Positions 11,550-23,425 of a stretch of DNA of 64,000 nucleotides are shown one piece after another. Where the stretch lies: NCBI GenBank assembly GCA_033026295.1, contig CM065171.1, positions 3,737,957 to 3,801,956 on the forward strand. The letters run 5' to 3'. The notes beneath the pieces were generated by a model. That model did not search any database. It was given only the letters and a program-made list of their open reading frames with translations, and was not told the DNA's origin. Both the position numbers and the translations under genes were made by a program. The first letter of the stretch is position 1; the number at the start of each line of letters is the position of its first letter. Origin of the DNA: Channa striata (Eukaryota; Chordata; Actinopteri; Anabantiformes; Channidae).

Positions 11550-13830
11550 ATATACAACAAACTTTTAAAGGTGAGAAAATTAAATAAAAGTACAATATTT
11601 CCTATTGACCTGTAAAGCTGAAATTCTCCAGTTCCTCAAAACTGTACTTACTGTACTTGCTCCCTCTGCCACTAACGTTAACGCTCTGGTAAAGTCAGGA
11701 CTTACTTCCTCACGCTTCATGAGTGATGATTCTTTACGATACCTCACAGTAGACTCACGCTGGCACTTTCACTGTGGAAACAAATTGTCCTTGAAAAGCC
11801 ATATAAAGTCCAAAGTGTCTCCAGGTCGCGGCCCCTCCCCCTCAGTTATGATGATAACCTTTTATCTGCTGGACTGCTTCGGAGCGGCAGAGGCTTGAAA
11901 AGTTTTGGGGCCTTGATTGATTCCTTCCAACTTCCCCCGGCCTTTTCCAGACTACATTTGCCGAGTCAATCACCAGCTGGGAGTGATTTATTGGCACTGC
12001 TGGCATTTCCGTTGTACGCCGCCGCCGCCACCTCCCAGTCCATCCATCCCTCCCTGTAATACCCTCAATTAATGCATCAAGGCAAGTGCCGGGTTATCGT
12101 TCCCCATCCTCCTCCATCCTCCTGCACTCCGACGTCCCTCCATCCCTCCGTCCCTCTCCATCATTCTCAATTAAAGGGAGCTGGATGGGTAGCTCTTATC
12201 TGCGCTTATGAATATGCAAGCACCTCTTATCCGTTCGCCATGCGGCAGGTAAAATGGTTACCGGAGCGCCGCGCGCTGCATAGAAATGACTGCGTGTTTG
12301 GGGCTTGGATGGTGATGTGGTTCAGACAGGAAATGCCTTTGTTTGATCCCTTCATCTGTGTTACAGTATGTAGTAAAAGTTCATACGGTGAGACACACGT
12401 CTGTTAATATGTTCTTCTTCTTCTTCTCTTTTCCTTATTTTTCTCTTTCCGTTCACTCTGTGTCTGCGTTTGACCTCAGTGTCTCTTTTTGTTTGTTTTT
12501 GTGTTTTACTGTTCACCTTCCAACAATTTCTGGTCAATTGGTGCGTCTTTATTCATTTTCTGTCTATCGTTTGGTTTTTTTGTGGTCATCTGTACGTGAT
12601 ATTTTTCATGTTTATACTTTATACTGACCTCTACGACCCCTGAGCCTGTGGCCCATAGGCCCTTGTGGAGATTCATCCATGTCTGTATGTCAGTCCTTTG
12701 ACAGTAGAAATATGCAGTGATTATTTAGCAAACTGTTCTTGCCATGATTAATTTGTCTGTAAATTAAAAAGCACATTTAATGTGTGACTTCGCTTAGAGC
12801 TCCAATAGTGCCGGACACATGAGCGCATATCTACACCAATCAATGTTTCATGAACTAATGGAAATGCCCGTGTTTGCAGCTTTGTGTTTTTGCAGGAAAC
12901 TTAAAAGGGTTTTAAATTCTTTATGTATTTATTTTCTCGGAACATAAAGCAACCTCGGATTTCATTTGAAAAATTCAAAATCAATTACTGCGTTTGGTGA
13001 TACCTAGTAATGTGCTGCAAAAAACAAACTGACGAAGCAATATTATTACACAGCTACAGTAAACAGAAAAGAGAAAATTATGTGTTTCCTTTATGACAAA
13101 GGTAGATCCACAAAACCTTTTGAGTGTCTACCTTCTGTTTTGTTCATTGCGCCGCTTATTTTTATTATAATATTTTTCATAGATGCCTGTGGACAGTGTC
13201 ACTTCTTCTTCGTGTGCTTGTTTCTTGCAGTGACACGAGTTTGAACACTGGAAACAGAACAAACAGACTTATTAATTATCCAACTGTATTGCCCTGTAAA
13301 GCCATTTATATCCATATCAAAGCTAAAAACACATAATAAAAGAAAGGAAAATGCATTTGAACCTCTCGATTTGAACATTGTGGCTGCAGACTGCAAAACT
13401 CCTTTGCATCAAGTCATGATAATTGCTTTACAACATTATAGGTTATTGCACTCTTCTCAATATAAGCTAGTAAAACAGAGAAGGCAGACATTAATTTCAA
13501 GCTGTATACAATTTATCTCACCAAGAAGATGAAGTATTTCTTTGGATCTTCACTTCACGGTGTCATAATCGGCTGATGCAGAGCAATCTTTGACTACAGC
13601 CAGAGTGGCAGTTTTATAGGTTTGTGCCTGAGAGTAGTGAGCATCGTCAGTGTTAGATCATTAGTTTAGTCCTTGTTTGAGGCACATCCAGCAATCAGCG
13701 AAAGAAGAGAATGAAAGAGAGACGGCTTGGAGTATCGCTGAGGACTTCCAGTCATGGGTAACAGCGCCATCTCTAGTATGTCTGAGGAAGCATCAAGGAA
13801 AAGATTGAAATCACAGTTTTCTTTAAAGAG
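11550..13830. other. Intergenic DNA with a possible regulatory block
   Basis: No gene is visible. Positions 11,930-12,310 are GC-balanced and non-repetitive (listed separately). Positions 12,410-12,620 are T-rich. The rest is ordinary AT-rich sequence. Confidence 0.5.
11930..12310. promoter_or_regulatory. Candidate conserved non-coding element
   Basis: This is the clearest enhancer-like block in the left part of the window. It contains several homeodomain and POU-like motifs (AATTAATGCATCAAGG, TCAATTAAAGGG, TTATGAATATGCAAG) interspersed with CpG-containing unique sequence. A possible frame exists but is not protein-like, and CATCC-type low-complexity stretches interrupt it. Conservation cannot be tested here. 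Confidence 0.3.
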
Positions 13831-13834
13831 AGTT

Positions 13835-14375
13835 TGTGTGTGTGTTGTGGAGGAAGCAAAGAGGAGAGGCAAGTTTGGGGGGACGAGTGCGATAACGGAA
13901 GGAAGAAGTAAAATGAAGAGAAAACATCAATGGACAAAAAGAGAAAACACAGCAGGAGCAGAGACCTTATGAAAGATGATGTATGAATGAAAGAAATAAC
14001 GAAGGAAGAAAAGAAGGGTGACAAGAAACGACACGGGGAGAAGAATAAAGGAGGAAAGCAAACCATAAAAGGAGGGGGTAGCAAAAAACGTAATAATATT
14101 CAACCAAGTGCAATAAATATGAAATAAAGGAACAAAGAAAATAAAGAAATACTTAAAAAAAAGACTTAGTAGTTGGGAGTGAAGGAGGTGTAACTGCAGA
14201 GGAGCAGGTTAAAAGGAGAGTATGGGAAAGGAAGGAAGGAAAGAAAGAGAAAGGAGAATAGGGAGGGGAAGGAAAGAAGGAAGGAAGGAAGGAAGTGGTG
14301 ACAGATAATGAGGATAAACTAATAACGTAAGGAAAGGAGGGATCGAGGGAAAAATGAAAGGCAGGAAGGAAAAAA
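13835..14375. repeat. Long polypurine (GA/GGAA) tract
   Basis: Over about 540 bases the plus strand is dominated by A and G, with AAGGAAGGAAGGAAGG tetranucleotide runs around 14,275-14,295 and similar imperfect repeats throughout. It gives rise to spurious minus-strand Leu/Pro/Phe/Ser-rich frames. Mirror-symmetric purine tracts of this kind can form intramolecular triplex DNA. Confidence 0.75.
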
Positions 14376-14399
14376 GTCTGTCCTCATCCATTCCAAAAT

Positions 14400-17200
14400 A
14401 TCCCCTTCACATTATTGTTTGGATGAAAAAAGGACAGAAATGATGCACTGCATATGTTCTATTATCACCTCGTGCTCGTGCACTGTGCTTAAGTCCTCCA
14501 TTAAGTCCAACATCTGACTGAACCTCAACCCCCTCCGCTCTGCCTCATCTGTTTGCCTCATTACCCTGCACATGGAGGACTGTTACACGTCACGGGGGGA
14601 TCCGGGGTGCAGGGAACTGACAGAGAGGCCTGCAGGCTCACTGTCACTCACATCAGCAAATGTGTCAATGATTTTGACATATGTCTGATACGTATGTGAC
14701 ACACACACACACTCTTTACTGCTGCTTCATTGCCAAGGGCCCACCATTGGCTACTCGCTCATTTCACACACTTAGAGTTGTAGCCTCAGGCAGCCAACAA
14801 GCCAACCCCCCCCCTCAACAAACACACACACACACACACACACAGAAGACTCTCACAGCAGGCGCAAACACAGGATCCCATTCCCGCTAACACGCTCGGT
14901 TTAATGAGCGCTCCACATATATGTATGGACATGTTTGTGTGTTTGGAATATAGGCCAACCTATGTTCTCTGGATCCCACAAACGAGCTGCGATTCCAACA
15001 GTCCACACAGTAGGTGCATAAGTGAACCACTACTGATGAGTGTGTGTGTGTTGTGTTTGAGTGTCAGTGGTAAAAACACGTCTGAAAAGGGTGAGACATG
15101 ATGTAAAAATTAATCATTTCTTTGCTGCATTTAAATGTTCACAGCGATGTCGTACCTCATCCGCACACTGCAGCCCCATTAAGCATTTTGGAAGTGAAAG
15201 TTTCGCGTTTCGGAAAGTATTTGTCACCCACAGTGACCTCTGGAGGACGCGGATTTCACTAACTCGGTCGGGTTCACTGCTTCCTCCTTGTTTCCATTAG
15301 CCTGCTGAAAATGACACTGATCAGAACAGAATGGACAAAAACAATAAAGCCGAGCTGAAAAATGCTGAACCGATGATGAGCTAATAAAAGGATCCGTGAG
15401 GAGCTGGGAAGAACTGGAAAAGTGATTAGTCTGTGGTGTAGACCTCCACTGTTGTCCAAAAATGATTAAAAAGACATCGTCCAGACGCAGCACTCCGCTG
15501 GGTGACGTTCTTCATTCCAAAGGGCTTGGCTTGGAAATGAAGAGGTTCTGCACCCAAATGTTGCTCATGCACAGTTACTTCAGCTCACTGTGCGACGTTG
15601 GGGGGATTCAGAGAGTCCGGGGCAACATTATGGAACGAGGAAACATGTAAACCAGCAAGGCCAAAAGTCCTTAAACCTACAGTAAGTCAGCGTACACACT
15701 GTACAGCAGTTTAACGGGGTTGAAAATGTCGTGCACACTTTTGTCATTTTGCCACCAAACGTCACCCAACTGTGAAATGCCTCTGCAGGTCATTTTCGGC
15801 CGTTGGTACAAAGATTTTACAAGCCGACAGTCTCAGTGCAGGTCTGCAGTGAAGGCTGCAGACTGACACTGAACATGAGTAGAATCAATCCATGACCAAA
15901 CTTATCTTTTGCAATTACCTGTATTAGTCCCCAAAAGCCAGTTATTGAACCAGTTCTGATCAGACTGCATTGAGGCAACGCTGACTAAAAATTTGATTAG
16001 TCTTCACTACAGAGACCTGTTGCCCAAAGATTCTGAGGTGTGTTACTATATAAAAAACAACTTTCCGGTTACTACTAAATGACTTTTCCCTCCATTCAAT
16101 TCAATAATTTAATATTTCCACGCACCTCACAAACTCATTATAAGGAAACATTTGAAATGTTGCAAAGGTTGAAATGCAAACTGCATTTAAGGCAAAAGTC
16201 AACTTTTTTTTTTGATGGTTTGCCACTTTTTTTTCCATTTGTATGTATCATTTTTATATAAAGAAAGAAAGACTTTTGATAACGCTGACGGAATCTTTTC
16301 ATCACATTTACCTCTTGTCTCAACTAATAATTTCCACCCTCTGCATTGTTTCTATTATTTCTATATCTGTAAATGATTTACACTCTGTACCTGGTGAACT
16401 TCCAGAGCCTTTCTATTTCTTGGTAAATACAAATCAAATTTTGCCACACCATTTCTGCTCCTGCCACTTATTTCCAACCTGCTAGTTCACCCCAATTAAA
16501 CATGAGCTCTGGCTGCCCTTTATGAAACATCACCTTCCTCGTGACAAATTAAACATTACTATTAAAACTAAAGATTGAATTGAAACTCTTTCTCTGTAGC
16601 TGTTCTTCCAGTCAGCAATAACCCCAACTCTAATTAGCAGCAGGCCTGAATCTCCAGACTGATTTAGTTCAGGCCAATTTGTCTGTATTATTACCTGGGT
16701 GACAGTGAGCTCTACTGCCTTTACATATTTGCAGGGTTTGTTCTATAAAAAAAACTGATTTTAGTCTCAACTCAACTCAGAGTAAATTGATCTTGTGTCT
16801 CATTGTGAAATCCAGCTGTAGTGAACGTGTTTGGTCACGCAAAGACAAATTAAAAAGACGTCCTAGTAGGACAAGCTGCCATCTGCATATGCAACCCAGT
16901 TCTATACATGAATGTAAGGGTATATAAAACTGTGCTGCAATTTTGTACAGAATCTCTTAAAACAAATACTAATGGACTACAGATAAGAATAAAGGTGTTG
17001 CCACTTTTTTTGCATGTTTTGGACCGCAAAGGGCTGGAACTGTTGAGTTGAGATCCTCAAAATAACTACAACTCATCCTAAAGGGGGCGAGTGTCTGAAA
17101 ATTTGGTGACGAATAATCAAATAGATACTGGTAATGTGTCGTTCGCGAACGAGCCGGCCCCAAGAACCGATTCTTTGTAGCAAACCAGAAGGGCCGACAA
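14400..17200. other. Intergenic DNA, no gene seen
   Basis: Ordinary non-coding sequence with an AC microsatellite at about 14,820-14,843. A non-repetitive block at about 16,570-16,720 contains CTAATTAGCAGC and GATTTAGTTCAGG and may be regulatory. No frame is recognisable as protein. Confidence 0.5.
16570..16720. promoter_or_regulatory. Candidate conserved non-coding element
   Basis: Unique-looking sequence with CTCTAATTAGCAGCAGG (homeodomain-type core) and TTATTACCTGGGTGACAG (E-box-like CACCTG-type and TALE-like TGACAG sites). It is non-coding. Inference from composition only. Confidence 0.2.
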
Positions 17201-17295
17201 TCCATGCAGACAGAGGTGGGACTTTATTTTGGCGAGCACACCATGACAAGGATCAGACTGAATTTGAAAGAAGGAAGGGGTCAGATGTGTCCTGC

Positions 17296-17880
17296 ACAGA
17301 GTTAACGTCCTACAGTGGCGACATATAAAGACCAGGAAAGTGTCTCAGTCCATCAGGGGTTGGTCCCCCAGCAGTCTAAGCCTATAGCAGCAGGACTAGA
17401 ACCAACTATAAGCTTTATTGAAGAGGAAGGTTTTGAGCCTAGTCTTAAAAGTAGAGAGGGTGTCTGCTTCCCGAATCTGGACTGGGAGCTGGTTCCACAG
17501 GAGAGGAGCTTGATAGCTAAAGGCTCTGCCTCCCATTCTATTTTTGGAAATTCTGAGAACCAAAAGTAGGCCTGCATTTTGGGACCGAAGTGGTCTAGTA
17601 GGATGATATGGTACTAGGAGATATTTTAAATATGATGTAGCTTGACTGTTTAGAGTTTTATAGGTAAGAAGAAGGGTTTTAAATTCTATTCTACATTTAA
17701 TTGGAAGCCAATGGAGAGAAGCTAATGAAGTTGAAATATGATCTCTCTTACCAATCCCAGTCAGTAATCTTGCTGCAGCATTTTGTATTAATTGGAGGCT
17801 TTTTAGAGAGTTACTGGGGCAGCCTGAAAGTAGAGAATTACAGTAGTCCAATCTAGAAATAACAAATGCATGGACCAGTT
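17296..17880 (-). pseudogene. LINE reverse transcriptase C-terminal fragment
   Basis: The minus strand reads 151 residues (17,851 to 17,396) beginning DYCNSLLSGCP, then LIQNAAARLLTG, SLHWLPIKCRIEFK, LLLTYKTLNSQA and RAFSYQAPLLWNQLPVQIR. This is the well-known C-terminal end of ORF2 in CR1/L2/Rex-type non-LTR retrotransposons of fish. It follows the polymerase fingers and palm, which are absent. The 3' untranslated part continues to about 17,296 with the sequence that also follows the plus-strand copy at 57,180-57,250. It is 5'-truncated and immobile. The exact clade is uncertain. Confidence 0.88.
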
Positions 17881-19497
17881 TTTAGCAAAAATATTTAATA
17901 CAACCATCCAAAGGCAGTGTAAGTTTTTAATTTTTTCAGTTGTTTATTTTATATGGATATCTTTCAAAAGTGCATCTGTGTTAGTGCAAAACAGATGATG
18001 AACACTATTAGATTCACTGCTGAAGCATCACATTGCATTTCAATTTGTGTACATTTCTATATACATCCAAATTGCATTTATTTCTAACCAGTGTGAATAT
18101 AAGAGCTGGTTTGCACATGCAAAACCAACTGTCATATGGGGAATTGTTTTAAGACACAGTTGAAAGTGTGTGAGTCTGTCCTTTAATGCCATCAAACAAA
18201 AACAAGTCTTTTACATGATTTTACTCAAAATCTGTAGTCGGGAAATGGTCGTGAAATCTGATTAACAGTCCTAAGCTGGTCTGAATATGTTGCTCATATT
18301 TCCTCAGCTTTTGAACTTGCGACACATAACACAGTCTTATTGGAGCATTCATTCAAAAATTGTCATCTGGCTTGCAATATAAAAGCCCGGGCCTCTGACC
18401 TGCCCACCTATGGCATTATCTCTGGCTTTCCCAGCACCTTGAAAAATCAAATGCATATTTCACATTTCTGCACTATGACCAGCTAAAAAGCAGCGACACA
18501 CTCCATCTGAAGCTGTTATTGCTTGTACTAAATCACACGCGTGCACGGACAAATTGGTCCAACACGGACGGGCCAGAAATATCCACAAACAGCTCTGGTT
18601 AAAAAGCCGGTGCAGGACGGCAGCAGAGGTGCTGAATTTTTTTTTTTTTTGGGAAGCCTAATGGAGTGTTTACTACTATGTTTACCAGTCCTAAACATGT
18701 CATAAACAACGCTAATAGGGTCAGCTCTGCATGTCTGGGGTCAGTGCCAACATCGCTGAGAGTGAGCGGGGAGGAGAATCACTGCTTGGTGTAATAAAAC
18801 CGCGGCCACCTCGCAGCTTATGCACTTAGCATCCTCAGTTTAGGCTATGCACATATCATATATCAAGTATAATATAAACTGTGAAGCAGAAAATATTGAC
18901 TGTATGTCACCCGGTAAATGTCAAATATTGGCATTTACAAGGACAATTATGAGAATAGATGCACGGATATTTCTTACAAGTGTCGCACTGCAATAACGTT
19001 CAAGGTCAAGGTTCAGGTTGCTGTTGAATACACAGCCGTGCAGAGACTGTGGGCTGGTAGAAAGAGGGTGAAGGAAGTAAAAGCATTCTATATCCTCTTT
19101 GAAAGGTTATGGAATAATTATCCCAACCGGGTAAAGATTATCCGCATTTCAGCGCAGCGAACTTCAGAGACACATCACACTTCCTTTCCTGCGCTGTCAT
19201 CAAGCTTATTGCAATTAGAAGTGGGCGAGCGTGTGCACGTGCGCTTCTGCTGAGTGTGCATGTGCATTTCCCTCCCGCTTGTGTAAAGTGTGTGTCTAGA
19301 CATGAATCCAAGTGGCCAGCATGTGCGTCAGTGTGCCTGACTCATTAGGACACATTAACAGTGATTTCATTGGGGCTGACGCCAACGTCTCCGTCTCATC
19401 CCAAATGAGAAGGGACGCGATGACAGCGTGCGCACAACACGAGAGGGATAACTCCTCTGAAAGATGGAAAAAATAGTCCAAGCTGAAGAAACACAAT

Positions 19498-19523
19498 TGT
19501 GTGTGTGTGTGTGTGTGTGTGTG
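19498..19523. repeat. (TG)n microsatellite
   Basis: Perfect TG dinucleotide run. Confidence 0.9.
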
Positions 19524-20140
19524 TTTTTCTTTTCTCATCTCCAGATAACAGAATTGCAGTGTGACAAACTCAAAACCCCTCGCTTTCCGCCCAAGGCCAC
19601 GTTAATTGCATTAATTTGCTCTGACAATTGCACAACAGGAAAAGAAAAAGACAAGGTAGTGGGAGTGTGCCGGGGTTTCAGCGAGCCTGAGTGTGTGTTT
19701 GTTGCAGAACTGTTCTTGTCATTTTTCAGCAATGATTAAATTAGCAACAAGAGTTCTGTCTGGCTATAATCAATCATTACTCTCACTCCCGTGCCACCCA
19801 ATATCACCAAAACCATATTTCCCCCACTTGAGGACAAAATGTTTCTTGATTGTGTGCCACACTTGTCTATAAATATATCAGACAGACCGGTCGCTCCCTG
19901 CAGTATTGAATTTGAGTTTTTTTTTCTTTTTCACAACATGATTGTGTGTGTGCATGTCCGTGTTCATCTGTGTTTGTTAGGAGTGTGTGTGTGTTTTTTC
20001 AAAGCATCTGTTTCTGCCTGAGACAGATCAGTGACCTGAGCACAGCGAGACCAGCGCCACCTTTTTAAATAGATCAGAATATTAACACAAAATAAGGATA
20101 TTAATTTAATACTATTCCAATTATATGTACAGTACATGTA

Positions 20141-20143
<3 letters not shown>

Positions 20144-20173
<30 letters not shown>
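20144..20173. repeat. (TG)n microsatellite
   Basis: Perfect TG dinucleotide run of about 15 units. Confidence 0.9.
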
Positions 20174-20176
<3 letters not shown>

Positions 20177-20631
20177 GCAAAACCACATGTTGTCATCTCT
20201 CTACACTTTAACCCTTTGTTTGAATGAGGAGAACCTCCACACAATAAAATTCACAAATGGGAAAAAGTGATCATTTAAATCTGTATTTTATAGTTTCCTT
20301 TTTGTTAAAAATTATTTTCAACAGGAAAAAAAAAACAACAAACTTGACAACAAGGGTTAGTAAAGCTACTAAAGGAAATGGCTGTTAAACCTTGTTTCTC
20401 CTTCAATTCATTGATTTGTCACATGCCTCACGTCGGGTGAATGTTACAAAAGAGGTAAAACAAAGTGTCTTCACACTTGCTGATGTGCCGGAACCAGCTC
20501 GTTTTGATGCAAAAGAGCAGCGGTTCTACTTCGAGCTGCCTCCAGATGTTCAGACTCCACGGTCCCGCCTCTGAGGCTGAGCCCAGTCACCTTATGCAGG
20601 AAACTCATTTTAACCCAGCGTGTTTGCAACG

Positions 20632-21382
20632 TGTCACGACTTCGGCCTGACCAGGATCCACCTTGACCAAAGTGAGATTCTCCACGTCCTGGAGTTGCTC
20701 CTCCCACTCACAGCTGCTCTCTGGGCATCAGTCCAACTGATTCCACCCGTCCTCCTTGATATAATAACTTCCCAACTTTCTTCTCGGATCGTCTCTCTGT
20801 GTTTCCTGCCAGGGAACCTTCCAGCCAACCATTGATCCACCAGTGTTGGACAATGCTTCTGCCTGACCTGACCTGCCTGTCATCTGTCTTACATCTGCTG
20901 AGAATTGGATTAATGTTGAATTGGTATTGGAGTAGATTTGGATTTTTTATATATTCTTGGACTGGATCTAAGTGTTGGACCTTTGGATTGTGGATTTTGG
21001 ACCTGTTCATTCCTGCTACCTGTTGTCTCCTGTTGCAGCTGACCGTGGACTATGGACTATATCAAGTAGAGTTTTTGTTTTTTGAGCTGAAAGACACTTT
21101 ACTTGTGTTTGAGTCTCCTCTCGCCTACATTGGTGGCTCCTTCTTTTTCTCTTCACCACCTACAAGTCGCCTGATCTGGTCTCCACTGACCCAGGGCACC
21201 AGATCCTGAACAACACTCACCTCCCAGCTGGTTTTGACTTATCAACTCACTTCCCCTTAAAAATATTAATCAATAAAACTCCTTAAACTCATATGCCTGC
21301 TTTCTGAGTATCATTTGGGTCCATCTTTTCAACCCAAATCTCAGACAATCTTATTTTTTCTGTCACTATCCAAAACTTAACA
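20632..21382 (+). mobile_element. Probable solo LTR of a Gypsy-type retrotransposon
   Basis: The segment begins TGTCACGACTTCGGCC and ends with CAAAACTTAACA, so it has the TG...CA termini of a long terminal repeat and is about 751 bp long. An AATAAA signal lies near 21,270, followed by GCCTGCTTTCTGAGTATC and TTTGGGTCC, an R/U5 layout common in fish Gypsy LTRs. No gag, pol or second LTR is found nearby, so it would be a solo LTR. I could not see a clean target-site duplication, so the borders are approximate. The 136-codon frame inside it is not protein-like. Confidence 0.5.
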
Positions 21383-21389
21383 CAGTCAA

Positions 21390-23235
21390 GAGCCAACACA
21401 ATGAGCTGTGGGAAGGGGAGAATTAGACATTGTCACATAATTCTCTGGTGTTCATTTGTACAGTTGGTAACATATAAAATGCAAATAAGTCAGAAGTTTA
21501 GTTATGATTAAGAAATTGTTGTTGTTTTGGTTATAAATATCCCACACATCCTGTCATCTTTGACACACTTAACCAAGCTCACACGTTACTTTCTAACTTT
21601 ATTTCATAACAAAATATAATCCAAATGGACTTAATGTACGTTCCATGACAACGTGTTCCTCATTCATTATATTTAAACAGAACTTTAAGTAGATATGGCG
21701 GTTATGTGGTGAAACATCAATGGAAATTAGACAAAGTAAGAAATTTACTACATGGGAAAATTCTTTACAAATAAAAAAAAACAATAGCACATGCCATGTT
21801 TGGAGCAGCACAGAGACATTTCAGAGGGCTAAATTATATACTGCATTTCATTATGATACGTCCAGATCTGAAGTTACCCAGCTCAGACGACGTGTACGTG
21901 TAATATGCTTTATGATTCAAAGCGGTCCTCACACCCACCACGCTTGGAATATTCTTTATTCTTCACATGAACACAAATCGTTTAGTGCAACAAATGCATC
22001 CCAGCAAGCAGCATGGAGGTCCTTCCTCCTGAACCTGTACATAATGTCATGTCAGAGCCCATATCAACTTGATCGTTGTGTTCAGGGTCATTGCTGGTGG
22101 TGATAGTCAGACAGGGGCCATTGCTCGCTGTGGTGCCGTGGTGCTGTGGTGATTTGTAAGCCGATTTGTTCCTTTATTTCCCCTGGCCATACACATGCAG
22201 TCACAGGACCTTTATACTCACAAACACACACACACACACGCACACACACACAGAGCAAACAAAACACACAAAGGCCCTCCCAGAGGACAATCTGTTCTGA
22301 ATCGCATTACAGCCATTTCCCATTCTGTAGGTGGGGACTGGCCCCAGCTGAAATCAAATATTTATCATGTTGTATTAACCCCCACATGCACACACAAACA
22401 CACACCATTGGTCTTTACACTGCCTCTACACACTGAATTCATTATTCTATTAGGCCATAGCTCAGGCACCGAGGCTGGTGTGTGCGCAAACAGATGTACG
22501 TACTGTACATTAGAATGTGTCCGTGCACACACACATGCTCCCGCTCACAGACATTTTCCTATCGCCCGTAGCCTCCTGTTTGTGGGGGTCAGTTAGCTTT
22601 AATGCAGTGCATGTTTTAAATCACATCGAGTTCGTCCCGTGATTCCATGTTGCTGTCTATCACCCGCCTGTTCCGCTGATAGGTTTTCTTTTTGCCAGCC
22701 GTGAGGACTGAATGCAGTAAGATTCCTGAAATCGGATTGTTGGCCTGCCACTTCATAATCAGAACATACAGCAGGCACCATCAGCTGGTCACTAGTCAAG
22801 CTCATTAGTTCTGTTGGTTTAAAAGCGAAGTGATGTTTTTTTGTCAAAGACGTGATTATTGATATGATTCTCATTAACAACCCTGATGAGGATTTTAAAT
22901 TTATAATTTATAGATTAGTTTGATTTGATTGTTGTGTCCTGTTGTATTCAGCGTTGTTGCTCGTTATCTCGGCAACTCACGATTATAAAATTAGGAAAAC
23001 TAATTATGGCAGCTACAGTCTTAGAGGAGGGCAGGTGTACCTGATGTGATTTAGGCGCAAAGCGACAAATCCTCCACCACACAGTTACTTTCCTTGTTTT
23101 TGGTCAAACCTTTTTTCTTATCTCTGACCTTGTTTGCTCTTTGTATTTGTTTTAATATGACCTTTATGGCCTTTATTTGAGAAAGTCGAAAACTTATTCC
23201 GAACTGATAACTGTACAACCCAACAACAACTGTAC
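21390..23235. other. Intergenic DNA, no gene seen
   Basis: Non-coding sequence with imperfect CA repeats at about 22,221-22,252 and 22,383-22,404. No recognisable exon or RNA gene. Confidence 0.5.
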
Positions 23236-23425
23236 AGAACAGCAGTAGCTCAGTTTGTAAGGCGGTCATCATTGGACCTCAGGGTCAGTGGTTTGACTCC
23301 CTGTCCGTCCTGACTACCAGGCTACAAAGACACTGAACCCCCAGTTGCGAGTTTAGATGGAAGAATTCACCACTGGTGTGTGAATATGATAGAAGCACTT
23401 TCAAGCAGAGCTTCAACCATTTACT
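23236..23425 (+). mobile_element. tRNA-derived SINE
   Basis: The head has a polymerase III A-box (GTAGCTCAGTTTGTAAGG) and, about 40 bases later, a B-box (GGTCAGTGGTTTGACTCCC). A non-tRNA body follows with GACACTGAACCCCCAGTTGC and CACTGGTGTGTGAATATGA. This arrangement matches common fish tRNA-derived SINEs. The head cannot fold as an intact tRNA because the sequence between the boxes has drifted. The family name is not certain. Confidence 0.72.

Larger units (their letters stand above)
17881..20631. other. Intergenic DNA, no gene seen
   Basis: Non-coding sequence with TG microsatellites at about 19,498-19,523 and 20,144-20,173. A moderately GC-balanced block at about 19,310-19,430, next to the first repeat, carries no recognisable frame. 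Confidence 0.5.

Noticed and set aside
17396..17851. 151-codon minus-strand frame as a host gene
   Set aside because: It is the C-terminal end of a LINE reverse transcriptase, truncated at its 5' side.
20799..21209. 136-codon frame as a gene
   Set aside because: It lies inside the probable LTR and has no protein similarity that I can see.
23236..23310. Functional tRNA gene
   Set aside because: A- and B-box-like motifs are present, but the cloverleaf is not intact and a SINE body follows.
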